In this document: one piece after another, positions 11,015 to 22,279 of the stretch | Layout of the letters: every line of letters starts with the position of its first letter | Numbering within the stretch: position 1 is the first letter of the stretch | DNA from: CAYXZL01 sp964469925 | GTDB lineage: Bacteria; Patescibacteriota; Gracilibacteria; Absconditabacterales; Absconditicoccaceae | Assembly (NCBI GenBank): GCA_964469925.1 | Contig: CAYXZL010000004.1 | Span: 1 to 64,000, forward strand | Direction: 5' to 3' | DNA length: 64,000 bases | Program-made: the position numbers and the translations under genes | Notes under the pieces: model-generated | Told to the model about the DNA's origin: nothing | Database searches by the model: none | What the model saw: only the letters and a program-made list of their open reading frames with translations

Positions 11015-11785
11015 TTATAAATCGTCTACTGTTGCGTCTTCCTCGTCTTCGCCATCATTGGCGTTTTTGACTGTATGAGAAGGAGATGCTACGTAGAAAA
11101 AATCATTACCTGACTCGTAAAACCTGTAGTATATCATGTCTCGTACTCACGATGCTAGCGGGATCGCTCCATAGCCCAATACTGGTGGGAAGAGCAAAAA
11201 TAGATATATCTTGTCCTGTATAGCTGCGTTATCTGTGCCTTTCATTATCATTGCAAACAAGAGCATAGCTAATGCGACACCCATTGTTGTGCCGACCATG
11301 CTCGATGGAGCATAATGCGGATTACTTGTCATTTCAATAAGACATGAGGAAAAATAGGACGCGAATACTATGTGAAATCAAATGATGAAAAACAGAGCAT
11401 CAATATTGCCATTGAAGAGCAAGTACATTGGTGCAAAAAAGATGAATAGAAGGACGTTTGCGATAATAGTCATGCGAAACATAAGTCCCACACTCCTATA
11501 TCTAGCACTATAGAAAGCGTTGTATAAACTAGCTACTAAGACATTACCCACAAAAGTAACCACAAATGCGATGATCAGCAACAACAATGGGAATAAGGGA
11601 TTTCACACAAACACAGTTGTGTCGCTGCTTAATAGCTGTGTGAAGGTACCCCCAACTAAGGTGAGTATAATAAACAAGAGAAAAGCCAATAATCACCCTA
11701 TCACTATTCATAGACCAGTTTTCGCCACCAATTCTCCACCGCTGGTAGTAGGAGGCGTCATGTCTAGTGATTCAGCCAAACTCAT
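11015..11785 (-). CDS. Multi-pass membrane protein, Yip1-like in appearance
   Basis: 256 aa with about five predicted helices. A short soluble N-terminus (MSLAESLDMTPPTTSGGELV) precedes them and a hydrophilic acidic tail (DGEDEEDATVDDL) follows. The layout and the stretches LLLLIIAFVVTFVGNVLVAS and YRSVGLMFRMTIIANVLLFI recall the Yip1/DUF1282 group, but this is a weak resemblance. It includes UGA glycines. It starts 28 bases after the 187-aa lipoprotein and belongs to the minus-strand run downstream of murC. Confidence 0.65.
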
Positions 11786-11813
11786 TGACGGGCGTGATAT
11801 AAAACTATATCTA

Positions 11814-12377
11814 TTACTTTTCTGTACTCTTTTCGTTACAGGTTATCTGTTTCATTGCTTTTATCAACTCTTTTGAGGACTTTTTTTCTGTAGAAAGGTG
11901 TGAGACAATGTAGGATCAGATCCCATTCTGATCAGTTATATACAGCTGTGTCATATATATGTGTTCTACTGACAATGGGTCCTCAAGCATGCGGAAATAT
12001 AAGAGTTGGGCTTTTTGGTCATTGCAGTCTATTGCTAGGTTCTCGTCTTTTAGCACATCATATCATAGTAATGAGCTATAGTTTTTGGCAAATGTTTCTT
12101 TCATATAGTTGGCTGACGAAAAGGGCTGCTTCAGAGAGAGAAAAAGTAGTGTGTCCTGGATTGTATCACTATTATTTTCTCCTTGTTTGGTGAAAGCCAA
12201 TACCCTCTCTGTCGCATTTCCTATATCGTCTGCATTGACATGACGATTTGAATACTTTTCATCTACCTCTCGTTGCCAATTGCCAAAATATACAGTAACC
12301 GTTTTTTTCGATGAACAACCACCAATGATTACTATGAGGGAAAGCAATACCACTATGCTTTTTTTAGAAAAAAACAT
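11814..12377 (-). CDS. Hypothetical lipoprotein
   Basis: 187 aa. The N-terminus MFFSKKSIVVLLSLIVIIGG followed by CSS is a lipoprotein signal with lipobox IGGC. The mature part is hydrophilic, with a strand-like segment TVTVYFGNWQREVDE and no recognised domain. The frame continues through UGA at 12063 and ends at UAA 11814. Its start overlaps the end of the upstream 98-aa membrane gene by 14 bases, indicating translational coupling. Confidence 0.75.
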
Positions 12378-12660
12378 AGATCATCGCTAAAATAAAGCCC
12401 ATTACTAGACCGATAAGAAATCCCTTAAGATGTATTTTTGCCTCGTGCTTTTCATCCACGATATACGCAGGCATTGTTAGTTGTGTTACAATATAGCCTA
12501 TCATTAAACCGCTTAGTACCAAGTAACCTGGGATTATTATTTGTTTAATGACTACTATCAACTGATTAGACATATAGACGTCTCCCTGCAGTAGCAAAAA
12601 TCCCACTGCGATACTCATGGCGAAAAAAACGAATTTGATGATCTCAAAAAAGATAACCAT
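12364..12660 (-). CDS. Small three-helix membrane protein
   Basis: 98 aa, almost entirely hydrophobic: helices near residues 3-24, 37-60 and 78-97. A charged loop (DEKHEAKIHLKG) separates the second and third. It ends with a UAA that overlaps the following lipoprotein gene by 14 bases. No UGA is needed. Function unknown. Confidence 0.7.
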   Translation of the reverse strand: MVIFFEIIKFVFFAMSIAVGFLLLQGDVYMSNQLIVVIKQIIIPGYLVLSGLMIGYIVTQLTMPAYIVDEKHEAKIHLKGFLIGLVMGFILAMIYVFF

Positions 12661-12685
12661 AAGAGTAGCTAGTATAAAGGTTTCT

Positions 12686-12958
12686 TTACTGATTAGCTCA
12701 ACTTGCTGTGTCGCCCTCTACGGACTTCACCACCTCATTGAGGAAGTCCTCTATCATCTTAATATCCTCATCCGTGATCTCTGTGTCGTCAGTTGCGGTA
12801 TCGAGGATTTGCTCATCACCACTCGCCCCTTGCATCGTATTATCGCCTCCGTCACCAGTCATGGGGCTCTTTTTTTTACAGGCTGCTAGAGTTATTGTTG
12901 TTATCAGAAGCATCACTATTATTGCTACTTTACGCATTGCTATAGTTATGTTGATCAT
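12686..12958 (-). CDS. Small acidic lipoprotein
   Basis: 90 aa. The N-terminus has a hydrophobic stretch VAIIVMLLITTITLAACKKK, a textbook lipobox LAAC. The mature ~65 residues are Asp/Glu-rich (DTATDDTEITDEDIKMIEDF) and would form a short helix. The start may be ATG 12958 or the internal ATG 12937 (MRKVAIIV). The frame passes UGA 12698 and ends QANQ-like at UAA 12686. It lies 64 bases after murC in the same orientation. Confidence 0.75.
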
Positions 12959-13021
12959 AAATGAGATACGACAAGATTGGGTTTACGATATCGTTCAGAG
13001 TGCTAAAATCAAGCAATATCT

Positions 13022-14449
13022 CTATGGTTTCCTCTCTCGCTTTGACCTCATGTGGTAATCTAAACTGCCTGCGGAGAACAGCACAACTATCGTGTTGTCA
13101 CGAAAACCATTAATCTTGTTTCGCAATCACTCTGGCTCATCATAATACAATCACCCTACTTCCTTGGTCAGAGCTAAAGCTATATCATTGAAGTTTTCTA
13201 CTCATAGCTTTTGTGCCATCCTTAAACTCTTTACGAGCTCTCGAGACTCTCTGGCATGGTAAATAGGACATATTATTTGCTGGTCAGCCCTTCCTAATGC
13301 ATCTACGAAGTCATCCCACAATGATAGGAGTCTTTGTGCTTGGTGTGGCTCGATCACTGCGACAATTTTTTTTGTCGAGAAATTCTGTTGCAGTGCCTGT
13401 ACTGCTTTATTGATCGCATCAGGATGATGTCAATAGTCACTATATAGGCTTGCTCCTCACTTCATCGTACCCAGAAACTCCATCCTTCTTCGTAAACCAT
13501 GAAAGTTTCTTCGTTTTATATGATGGTATGATCAGCGGTAGAGATTGTCCTCTTCCAACTGCTTTAACAACGCTTCTACTAGTCACGCGTTCGTTTGTCG
13601 GTGTTCTCCAAATATGTGCAGAAACTCTTCTTTCCCTTTTGGTGCTATTACGAGTTTTTCTCCTGCTGCCTGCATGGCAACAGACTTCTTCAGAGACTTT
13701 TCTATTATGACCTTTCTTTTTGTCTTTATCACAAACTTTTGGAACGCCTGCTGATAGTCTTCAGGACTAGGGAAGTAGTCTTGATGATCGTATCCGATAT
13801 TGGTAATGACTGCGTAATCTGTATCTAGTAATAAAAAATGCTCTCTATGCTCACAGGCCTCCACCACAAACAGTAGCTTCTTTACTTGTTCCACTGTTGG
13901 CAGTTGTGCTTCTATGATATGATCAAATAGTGCCTTGACGTCTCATCTATTTTCTTGTGAGATGACGTAGTTGGCATTAGCATAATCTGGCATGAGCGCA
14001 CCCACAATGCCTATTCAAAATTTACTTGTGTCTGCAAGAGCATGGATAGCCAATGCTGTCGTACTGCTTTTACCGTTGGTTCAGGTAATGGCAACGGTGA
14101 TACAATGCTTTGCTATCTCTGCAACAAACTCATTGTAGGTGTAAGGCTTATGGTAACGCTTACGGTTTTCTTTTTGGTACTTGTAGGACTGCTGTAGCTC
14201 AGCGGATTCTCTAATAGATTCTATATCAGAGTAGATGACCAGATCCTTAGGATTAATTTTATAGTTTCCATGTCCTATGATGATTGTTAGTCATCTTTTT
14301 TGTAGGTTGCGAGTAATCTCCCCTTCTGCAGCATCAATACCGACAATATTTACATATCAGAGATCATACAGTATGCCTGCTAGTGCAGACATCCCCGATC
14401 ACCCAACACCAACCAAGACGATTTTGTCTACATACTTACTCTGCCTCAT
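13022..14449 (-). CDS. murC: UDP-N-acetylmuramate--L-alanine ligase
   Basis: Adds L-Ala to UDP-MurNAc in peptidoglycan synthesis. 475 aa. The N-terminal Rossmann motif KIVLVGVGGSGMSALA, the ATP loop ITGTNGKSSTTAL, VVEACEHREHFL, AVITNIGYDHQDYF and the C-terminal GASLYSDYGHHPDAI are the Mur ligase signatures in order. SYDYGHHP-type sequence and the N-terminal GxGGxGM favour MurC over MurD/E/F. Several of these glycines are UGA (in VGVGGSG, for instance). Start ATG 14449; UAG stop at 13022. Six smaller envelope-protein genes and a DUF59 gene follow on the same strand, in keeping with a cell-envelope operon. Confidence 0.92.
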
Positions 14450-14603
14450 GCCTGATTTTATTCGGTAAACTATGATGCGTTTTAATAGTGATACGAATAT
14501 ATTTTATGTTGGCAAGAGCAGCATTGATACAGTAAAAATTTGCTCGTTTGTTGTCTGTTCATTATACTTATTCTATGTTTTTCTATCCTCTTTGTTACAG
14601 ATC

Positions 14604-14918
14604 ATGACACTTGAAACGTTACAACACCGTGAAGAACTTGATGCTGATACGCAACAACTGCTCGAAGACCCTGAAGCTTTCGATCAATTCTTGCATGGGT
14701 TACAAGAACTCAATCCTGATGAGGTGAGTACCTTTACTAGGGAACAGGCCCATATCGATGCGTGGTATCATAGGCAACAAGGTGGTGCGACTTCCTGGTA
14801 TGCTAATGAAAGGGAGCATGTCTCTGAAACTTCTCAAACCCTGGCGTGGGCAAAGAACAAGGAAGATATGCTTAAACGCGAAACTTTAGCTTATAACAGA
14901 CAAATTCTCGATGCTTAG
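14604..14918 (+). CDS. Hypothetical acidic helical protein
   Basis: 104 aa, highly charged and helical, rich in Glu and Gln (MTLETLQHREELDADTQQLL). No family recognised and no membrane segment from this start. An upstream in-frame ATG at 14472 would add a hydrophobic 44-residue N-terminus. I prefer 14604 because the coding character begins there, but the longer form cannot be excluded. Its last eight bases (ATGCTTAG) contain the start of the next gene, so the pair is translationally coupled. Confidence 0.65.
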   Translation: MTLETLQHREELDADTQQLLEDPEAFDQFLHGLQELNPDEVSTFTREQAHIDAWYHRQQGGATSWYANEREHVSETSQTLAWAKNKEDMLKRETLAYNRQILDA

Positions 14919-15240
14919 TACCCCCACAGCACTCGCCCACTTTCGTCAGCTCACGAGGCAACAACAAATAGATAAAATGCATACTATTTTGAGTATGCTC
15001 GGTGGTAACAAGCTTTTTGCCAAACTCTGAACATTTATCAGACAGCACGAAAGCAGTCTCACTAGTTCTGTGTTGCAGTCTCTTTATGGCTTTGTTATGG
15101 GTCTCATTGAGCGTTTACATGACAAGGAAGTTGCTTTTGCTCGTGCACAAAACACACTCCACAAACAACGCTTGCAGCAAGCTCATCAAAAAGATCAAAA
15201 CGATATTAGCACTATTGAACACACATTACGTACTTTATAG
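14911..15240 (+). CDS. Hypothetical helical protein
   Basis: 109 aa starting inside the stop region of the previous gene. Almost wholly helical, with a central hydrophobic segment (TSSVLQSLYGFVMGLIERLH) and a C-terminal coiled-coil-like stretch (ARAQNTLHKQRLQQAHQKDQ). One in-frame UGA occurs at FAKLG-TFIRQ. It ends at UAG 15240, 16 bases before the 612-aa gene. The three genes form one transcription unit of unknown function. Confidence 0.65.
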
Positions 15241-15256
15241 CCTCCCGTTTTTTATC

Positions 15257-17095
15257 ATGACGCCATGAACAGATTACCTCAAGCAGGAAGTATTTGATAC
15301 GGTAAGCCTCAATAATTCTTTTGAAGAATGAGAAGAAGACAGTATCCGTCGTCTTTCTACTGCTTTAGACATGACTTATCAGGATTGAGGAGAGGAAAAA
15401 CGTATTAACAAATCAGATATTGTCGATGTTGCACTCAATACTCCTATCGCCATAGATATGGATGGAGACTGAAACGCAACCGAGACCTTGCCACTCAACT
15501 GAATCCTTGTCGATATTAATACCTATTTGCAGCAGGAGGGGAATACATGGAAAGTTGAGGTCAAACCAGAGTATTTCGAGACAGACTGATCTGTGAAACC
15601 CGAAGTACCTTCTTATATACAGTCAATAGCCGACAATGAGAGATGAGTGTCAGATATTGCTTTGTTGATACAGGCTTTTGGAGTCACTATGCTCGACAAT
15701 GATGTAGAAAGGGGCTATGGCAGCTATCTTGACGCCGACTTGGATGCTGAGATTAAGACGGAGGTAGCGATGGACAGTATTTTTGGTGCCCAAACTCTGC
15801 ATGTTGCTCAGAAAGCCCTCAGTGCCGTTGTGAATATCAAGCAAGATGATTCTGACGCTGTTACTACAATCAACTGAGTGGCAGCACTCGATAAAGAGGG
15901 CGTGAGTTTTGAGTCCTACACCACTGCTATTCAGTCTCAGCTTGCATCACTCAAACAAGAGACCCTCCAACCAGGCAATACTGAAGAGATCGAAACGGAA
16001 GACATTCCTATTGTCACCATTTCTCATATAAGAGACTTACCTCAAAGCCAGGATTATCCTCAATCATGCGTTTATCGTCTTACGCTCGATTGAGTAGACT
16101 GTTTTTTTACTTCAGGCAGCTCTTCTATTAAGAAATCTGATTCTGGTGACTATATTGACTTTCCTACTTGGCAAAGGGGAGATAACAACACTTTGCTCAT
16201 TACCTACAACGATTGACGTCAGGAACAGCTTTTTGAATCAGCATGACAGCTTACCATAACTCCTATAGAAAGTCGTGGGGAAGCTGAAACCGAGCACTAC
16301 TGTACTGAGACAGAACTCAAAGAACTCTTACCAGACCTAAAGCTTGCTTGTGGAGAGGGTATTCAAAAGGTGGAGATCCTGTGATCGGATCTATATGTTA
16401 CACTCTCCCCTTATGAGTGGAACAACCCACGCCACAGCACAACCTACAGATACCACTACAAGGTTAAAAACACATCCATAGGACCAGTCGTAGAGTATAA
16501 CGATCCTAGCCAACAAAGCCTAGTTTCATACTATCCTTACACGAAGAGACTCAAACTGGCTATGAAAGACACCTATAGTAGACAAGCTAGTGTTGAGAGA
16601 TTTTTGACCATACGACAAGAACAAAATAAGGAGTGATTATCGATCAGCACCTTTATCCCAGACGACGATCCACAGTTTAGCCTGATCTCTTATCGATCAG
16701 GCAGGCACTATGCACGTGAGGATTCACCGCATTATGGAAAAAGGTTTTGGATTACTAGCGTGGAAACTGACAAAGATCGTATTAATTTTCAGTTTGATTA
16801 TCATGGCTCAAATACTCTGTGACATTACCAAAACTTTTCTCTCGATTATAGAGACTTTGGCAATCTATGAATTTGAAGTGACTGATTTTGGGATGTATTT
16901 AAAATCAAAATGGCAGAACAAATCAGACTTGCTGCTGTGTCGGAAGCTGCTGCCTCAGTCCTCACGCAATACTCTGATCAAAATACTAGGAGAAAAGATA
17001 TTATGCAAAACCCTCACAAATATTTAGCATTCACTGCCCTCTCTCGTGTCAAAGACTATATTGTTTATTGATCTGACTATGCGTCTGTACAATAG
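15257..17095 (+). CDS. Large hypothetical protein, UGA-rich
   Basis: 612 aa, no family recognised. It is acidic, mixed alpha/beta, with no obvious signal peptide or membrane helix. The N-terminal part includes IDMDGDGNATETLPLNG, a DxDxDG calcium-loop-like motif. A helical central region spans about residues 130-240 (SDIALLIQAFGVTMLDNDVE). The C-terminal half is beta-rich, with YEWNNPRHSTTYRYHYKV. About twenty in-frame UGA codons occur, so under the standard code it would appear as a string of fragments. It ends at UAG 17095, converging on pnp. Its small upstream partners suggest a complex. Confidence 0.7.
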
Positions 17096-17173
17096 GATTT
17101 CCTACCTTATATAGTTTGGACACACTAAAACTACATTGGGTTTTGTGTTCATGCCCTGTTCATGGACCATTTT

Positions 17174-19324
17174 TTATGCAGTTTCTAGCTCCCTTTTGAA
17201 ACTCATCTTCCCTTTTTCGTCTGTTGCGAGGAGTGATACCTTCATCGTATCACCTATTTTAAACCTTTGATTAAGATCGCCAGTTACACCCTGACCGAGA
17301 TTGGAAATATGCACAAGCCCTGTTTTGCCATTACCAAACACTATGAAGACACCATAGGCCTCTATCCTCGTGACTGTTGCAGTGTATACTTTCCCTTTTT
17401 CAAACTCCACCGTCAAGTCTTCAATCATTTTGATTGCCCTATTCACTGATTCTGCGTTGTGGTCTGTGATAAATATGGTGCCATCATCTTCTATATCTAT
17501 TTTTACTCCGTCACACTGATCGATAATTTTGTTGATTGTCTCACCACCCTTGCCAATAATCTCTTTGATCTTATCAGGATTGACTTTGAGTACATGGATC
17601 TTGGGAGCATAGGGACTCAACTCCGCTCTAGGCTTATCGATGGTGAGAAGCATAAAGTCTAATATCTCCTTTCTTCATCCATTCGCTCTGATCATCACCT
17701 CTTTGATGATAGAAGTCGGTATACCATGCAATTTGGTATCTAGCTGGATAGCTGTTACGCCCAGATCAGTGCCAGCGACTTTGAAATCCATATCACCCGT
17801 AAAGTCTTCTGTACCCATAATATCGTTGAGTATTTGATAGTGTGCTATCGTTTTCCCATTGTCTACAGACTCGCTCATAAGACCCATCGCAATACCGCTC
17901 ACAGGTCTTTTGATAGGGACTCCCGATGCCATCAGTGATAAGGTTGACGCACACACTGATCACATCGATGTTGATCACCCTGATCAGAGACATTCTGACA
18001 CTACTCTGATTGTGTAGGGGAACTCTGACCTGTCTGGAATAAGGTACTCTAGAGCTTTTTCTGCCAACTTCCCATGACCGATCTCTCTGCGACCCGGTCA
18101 CCTTGTTCACCTTGCCTCATTGGTACTATAGGGTGCGAAATTGTAATGATGCATGTAGTGATCGAGCTTATCATCGAGTTCCATTGTATCAACCATTTGT
18201 GCGTCGCTTGGCGATCCAAGTGTAACGGTTGATAAAACTTGGGTGTCTCCCCTCCAGAACAATCCAGACCCATGGACACTAGGGAGTACATCAATCTCGC
18301 AATACAGTGGTCTGATGTCCAGCGGACCTCTACCATCCAATCTCACTCCATCATGGATAGTTTTGTGTCTGATATGTTTTTTTAATACTTGAAATACGGC
18401 CATTCTGACCTTTGATACTGAGTATTCGTCATTGGTATCATCCTCAATGTGCAGCTTCGCCGCTTCTAATACTTCGTTCTCTAATTGACGAAACAATTCT
18501 CCGAAATCCTCTTTACTATGACGTTGCAACAATGCCAGCCTGTCATCGGTCAATATGCTTTTTGTCCAGAGCACTAATGCGTCGGATGGTTGATTGTAGA
18601 CGATTTTGTCAGACAAATCTTTGGATTCAGTCTTTGCCAAAAACTCTTTTTGCCGTTTGATTGTCTTGTTAACCTCTTGCATAGCTATATCTCGTGCTTT
18701 CTCGAGTATATCATTTGGTACTTCTTTTGCATCGCACTCTATCATATTGATCTTGTTTTCTGGTCCTGATACCAACAAGTTCATCTGTCATTGCTTGATT
18801 TGCTCTAGCGTTGGATTGACGATATAGTTCCCATCTAGATAACATATTCTTGCAGCACCTACTGGTCCATCGAATGGCACACCAGCCCTCATGATTGCCA
18901 ACGAACTTCCAATGATGCTTATCACGCCCAAGTCCTGTTCTCCGTCAAGTGCCAATGGCATCAATGATACGACAATATCGTTGATCATTCCTTTAGGAAA
19001 TAGCGGTCTGATTGTTCTATCTGTCAATCTTGCATACAGTACTGCCTCGTCTGAGGGTCTTCCCTCTCTTTTTCTAAAACGACCTCAGCCTATTTTCCCT
19101 GCTGCCGCATAATTTTCCCTAAAATCGACTGTTAGTGGAAGAAAATCTGTTTCTGGTCTTGGACTTCTTTCTAGTACAGCTGTAATCAAAAACACTGTTC
19201 CGTCTAATCTTATCGTCACCGAACCATCTGCCAAGACGGCCATTTTCCCTGACACGAACTCTAATGCATGATCTCATCGCTGACAAAGATGTTTGTGCTC
19301 TGTAAATTGCCTTTTACTTATCAT
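17174..19324 (-). CDS. pnp: Polyribonucleotide nucleotidyltransferase
   Basis: 3'-5' phosphorolytic exoribonuclease and RNA tailing enzyme. 716 aa with two RNase PH domains (GRPSDEAVLYARLTDRTIRP; then GVRLDGRGPLDIRPL, VHGSGLFWRGDTQVLSTVTL and the catalytic region GTEDFTGDMDFKVAGTDLGV). These are followed by KH (NPDKIKEIIGKGGETINKII) and S1 (GKVYTATVTRIEAYGVFIVF) domains. The start at ATG 19324 gives HLCQWGDHALEFVSGKM, matching the family's first strand if CGA 19277 is Trp. The frame also stays open further upstream to about 19534. UGA glycines are frequent. Confidence 0.93.
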
Positions 19325-19536
19325 GTGATAGCTACCAAAGATAAAAATGATTGGTGTCCTTCTTGGTGTCCGATGATTATAGAAGTTGCAAAGCGGTTCT
19401 TGCTTTGTAGCTTGTATAACCATCACGGCTCGCTCAAGAACACCTCGTGTGAGAGTATATGTATGCAAAGCATTGATTGCAAAATAAAGTTGCCTATAGT
19501 CATATGTGGCTCTTGACCGTTTATTTTTTATCAACC

Positions 19537-19809
19537 ATGGATATCTTAGCTCAGCGTGTTTTGAAACGTTTCGCAGACAAGCATATCGGGAAACAAATCA
19601 TTGGTACTGTTATTATCCAGTATCTTCAAAAACACTACGATCAGACTCTTGAGTGATTTGTCAGACATCATATCGTTTTCGTTAGGACGAATGATTTAGC
19701 ACTGAAGATGAGGCTTTTCCAGGATCATGCCAGCGTACTTGCTGAGCTCAGTAGGTATCTTCTTAGACTCTGATACACCTATGAGCTCAAAGGCTTGAGA
19801 TTTCGCTAA
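19537..19809 (+). CDS. Small hypothetical protein
   Basis: 90 aa, basic and mixed alpha/beta. It begins MDILAQRVLKRFADKHIGKQ, contains a strand-like segment HHIVFVRTNDLALKMRLF and ends LRLGYTYELKGLRFR. The size and pattern (helix, then two strands, then helix) resemble small nucleic-acid-binding DUF721-type proteins, but I see no firm motif. Two UGA glycines. It diverges from pnp and is followed 77 bases later by a membrane protein in the same direction. Confidence 0.6.
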
Positions 19810-19886
19810 ACGACTACTGCACTCTTGTTTTGTCTTGTATTTTTCTTATTCTCTATTCGAGAACATTTTCATCTTGCAAAGCCACG

Positions 19887-20489
19887 ATGGTGAAGGTATT
19901 TGGCAACTTTGATACGAACTTGGACAATAAAATCATGTCATCGCATCGCAAACTCTACGGCGAAGACAACGTTCTGTATATTAGTAGAAGTGGCATTTAC
20001 CTTTTTATCAAAGTTATTTTCCCTCTTGTCTGCCGGACTCTTACCGCAACGGTAGCCATCTTGTTCGCGTACTATTTTTTGTGAGGAAGTAATGTCGCAT
20101 TTGTTATCGTGCGTATGATCGTGCTCATCCTTACTGGAGTTACTTTTTTCCTTATGGCTTACCACCTACTATACATCAAACTTATTGATTACTATATGGA
20201 CTACGCCATCGTCAATCCTAGAGAGATTATCTCTATTGATCAAGATGGTCTTTTTCACAGGTCAGAAAGATCGCTTGATAGCGTTAAAATAAAGGCCATT
20301 GGCATAGAGAAACAATGACTATTGTCGAGTTTCTTCGATTTTTGATCACTGGTTTTCTTTTCTGAAGGTGATGCTGATGAGAATATGTGAGATATCAGAC
20401 TCAAATATATTTATCGCCCAGAAAAGCTCAAACAACGCATTCTCAAAATCATCGAGGCATCTCACTATCACTACCCTACGCACTGATAA
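19887..20489 (+). CDS. Membrane protein with possible bacterial PH-like domain
   Basis: 200 aa. A short cytoplasmic start (MVKVFGNFDTNLDNKIMSSH) precedes two transmembrane helices separated by a glycine-rich turn (about residues 44-67 and 72-94). A cytoplasmic domain of about 100 residues follows with alternating strands (YAIVNPREIISIDQDGLFHR; SVKIKAIGIEKQG) and a terminal helix. Two helices followed by strands and a final helix fit the YdbS-type bPH2 group; this is inference from topology. UGA is used as glycine several times, including the codon just before the UAA stop. It converges with pyrH, with three bases between stops. Confidence 0.65.
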
Positions 20490-20492
20490 TCT

Positions 20493-21188
20493 CTAGGTAA
20501 CGATAACTTCTGTTCCCCTCATTGCATCAGTGCCTCGTTTGTCTATCGTGTCGATGTTACATACGTATATCGGCATGTTATTTTCTAATGCTAGTGCCAT
20601 TGCACTGATATCCATAACATGGAGATTCTGTTTGATTGCATCAATCATGTGAATACTATCATACTTCTTTGCTGTTGAGTCTTTTTCTGGATCTGCGGTA
20701 TAGACACCATCTACTCTTGTACACTTTATTACCACCTCGCAATCAAGCTCCAGAGCCCTATTGACTGCTCATGCATCGGTTGTAAAAAATGGATTTCCGG
20801 TTCCACCTGCACAGATAACAACATCTCCTTTTTCAAAATGCTCCATAGCAACGGTTTTGTTGAAGGTTGGCATAAACCTTGACATTGCCACTGAAGACAA
20901 CGAAACAGCACCACCGCCATTTTGCTTGATAATGTCTGTGATTACCAAAGAATTAATCATTGTCGCCAGCATACCAGCATAATGTCCGATTGCTTGGTCA
21001 ATTCCCTGTCACTCGTTTTTCCCTCTAAAAATATTACCTGCTCAGGTCATGAGTGCTATCTGGTATCAACGTTTTTGCAATCATAGTATTTTTTTCACTA
21101 AACCATGCACGTATTGGTTGTTTATACCATATCACTGTCATCACTCTAGTGATTCACCCGATATCTTGAGAAAAATCCTTTTTTTCAT
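20493..21188 (-). CDS. pyrH: UMP kinase
   Basis: Phosphorylates UMP to UDP in pyrimidine nucleotide synthesis. 231 aa, usual length. The start MKKRIFLKISGESLEGG is the amino-acid-kinase glycine loop. Other motifs: AGNIFRGKNEGQGIDQA, YAGMLATMINSL, ICAGGTGNPFFTTDAGAV and KCTRVDGVYTADPEKD. Seven or more of its glycines are UGA, including two adjacent ones in the nucleotide loop, so it is broken in any standard-code annotation. It lies downstream of htpX on the same strand, separated by a hairpin terminator. Confidence 0.95.
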
Positions 21189-21251
21189 CTTCTATCATGT
21201 CAAGCTATAAAATCGTCTCTTTCTAATGGTAGTTATGATTTTATCTTTTGC

Positions 21252-21278
21252 AAAAAACTCACCCATAAGGGAGAGTTT
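21252..21278 (-). terminator. Rho-independent terminator after htpX
   Basis: On the minus strand, aaactctccc / gggtgagttt pair around TTAT with one mismatch and are followed by a run of six T. It lies 15 bases beyond the htpX stop and ahead of pyrH, so the two genes probably have separate transcripts. Confidence 0.75.
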
Positions 21279-21292
21279 CTTGCTATATAACA

Positions 21293-22204
21293 TTACCCTA
21301 ACTGCAGTCCTTGTAATCTTTCTACCCTTTGCTGGACAGTCGGGTGTGACCTAAATATGTTCATCCGTGTCTTTCCTCACGATATCATCAGTGTAGCGAA
21401 AGCATCTTGTTGTATCTTGGTGTTTTTATTCGCTTGCTCCAATTTTTGTAGTGCGTGAATCATCGAATCCTTATCCATCAACATGCGTGCACTGCCCTCG
21501 TCTGCCTGAAACTCTCTATACCTTGAATATGCCATGAGGACTATTGCAGCCAGGAGGGACAAAACAGTGTCCAAAAACATGACAACAAAAAAATAGGCAA
21601 TGCCCGACAATCCCCCACCCTCATCATCTTTACTTGCAGTGCTGATTGCTATTGCTATGACTCTCGCGAAAAAGATAACGAAGGTATTGAGAATTCATTG
21701 TAATAATGTCATAGTCACCATATCACCATTGAGTACATGGGCCATTTCATGTCCGACCACTGATGCTATCTCTTTGTCGGAGAGACTATCGAGCAGTCAT
21801 GTTGATACAGCAACAAGCGAGCTGTTTTTGTTTGGTCCGGTCGCAAACGCATTGGGTGTTGTTGCATGATAATAGCCAACTTCTGGCATCTTGACGCCAT
21901 GCTCTTGAGCAAGACGCTGTACTGTAGTAAATACTACTGCGAACTTTGCATCTCCTTTCGCTGTCTTTTCGTCGAGTAACACTATTTTATATGCCTTTTT
22001 TGCTATCCATCTACTCATGGAGAGATTGATCAAGGCACCCACAAAACCAAATATGAGTGCGAATAGCAGCAGTCCACTATAGGTTCCACTTGTTATATCA
22101 AGACCAAAGAAACGTTGCAGTATGACTAATATGATATTGATCATGATAATGATCGCGATATTGGTCACAATGAATAGCCCATACCTTTTGAGTGTTGTTC
22201 ACAT
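21293..22204 (-). CDS. htpX: Membrane zinc protease HtpX
   Basis: Membrane-protein quality-control protease. 303 aa. It starts MGTTLKRYGLFIVTNIAI with two N-terminal helices (to about residue 60), followed by a soluble region ending ATTPNAFATGPNKNSS. The zinc site is VVGHEMAHVLNGD, then two further helices, and the third ligand region is YSRYREFQADEGSARM. It ends HPTVQQRVERLQG, as typical HtpX does. UGA codons supply glycines. Related to the heat-shock-induced M48B family. Confidence 0.95.
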
Positions 22205-22279
22205 AGCTTGTAGCACGGATGTAAATATTGTGCTATTGGTGATAGCGAATGATCGGCAAAAATCAAGAATGTCTATTAT

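Noticed and set aside
19325..19534. N-terminal extension of PNP or separate upstream ORF
   Set aside because: The frame is open, but the extra residues do not resemble the PNP N-terminus. ATG 19324 already yields the full first domain.
20493..21188. Genes as decayed pseudogenes with many premature stops
   Set aside because: Only UGA interrupts the frames, never UAA or UAG, and every interruption restores a conserved or plausible glycine.
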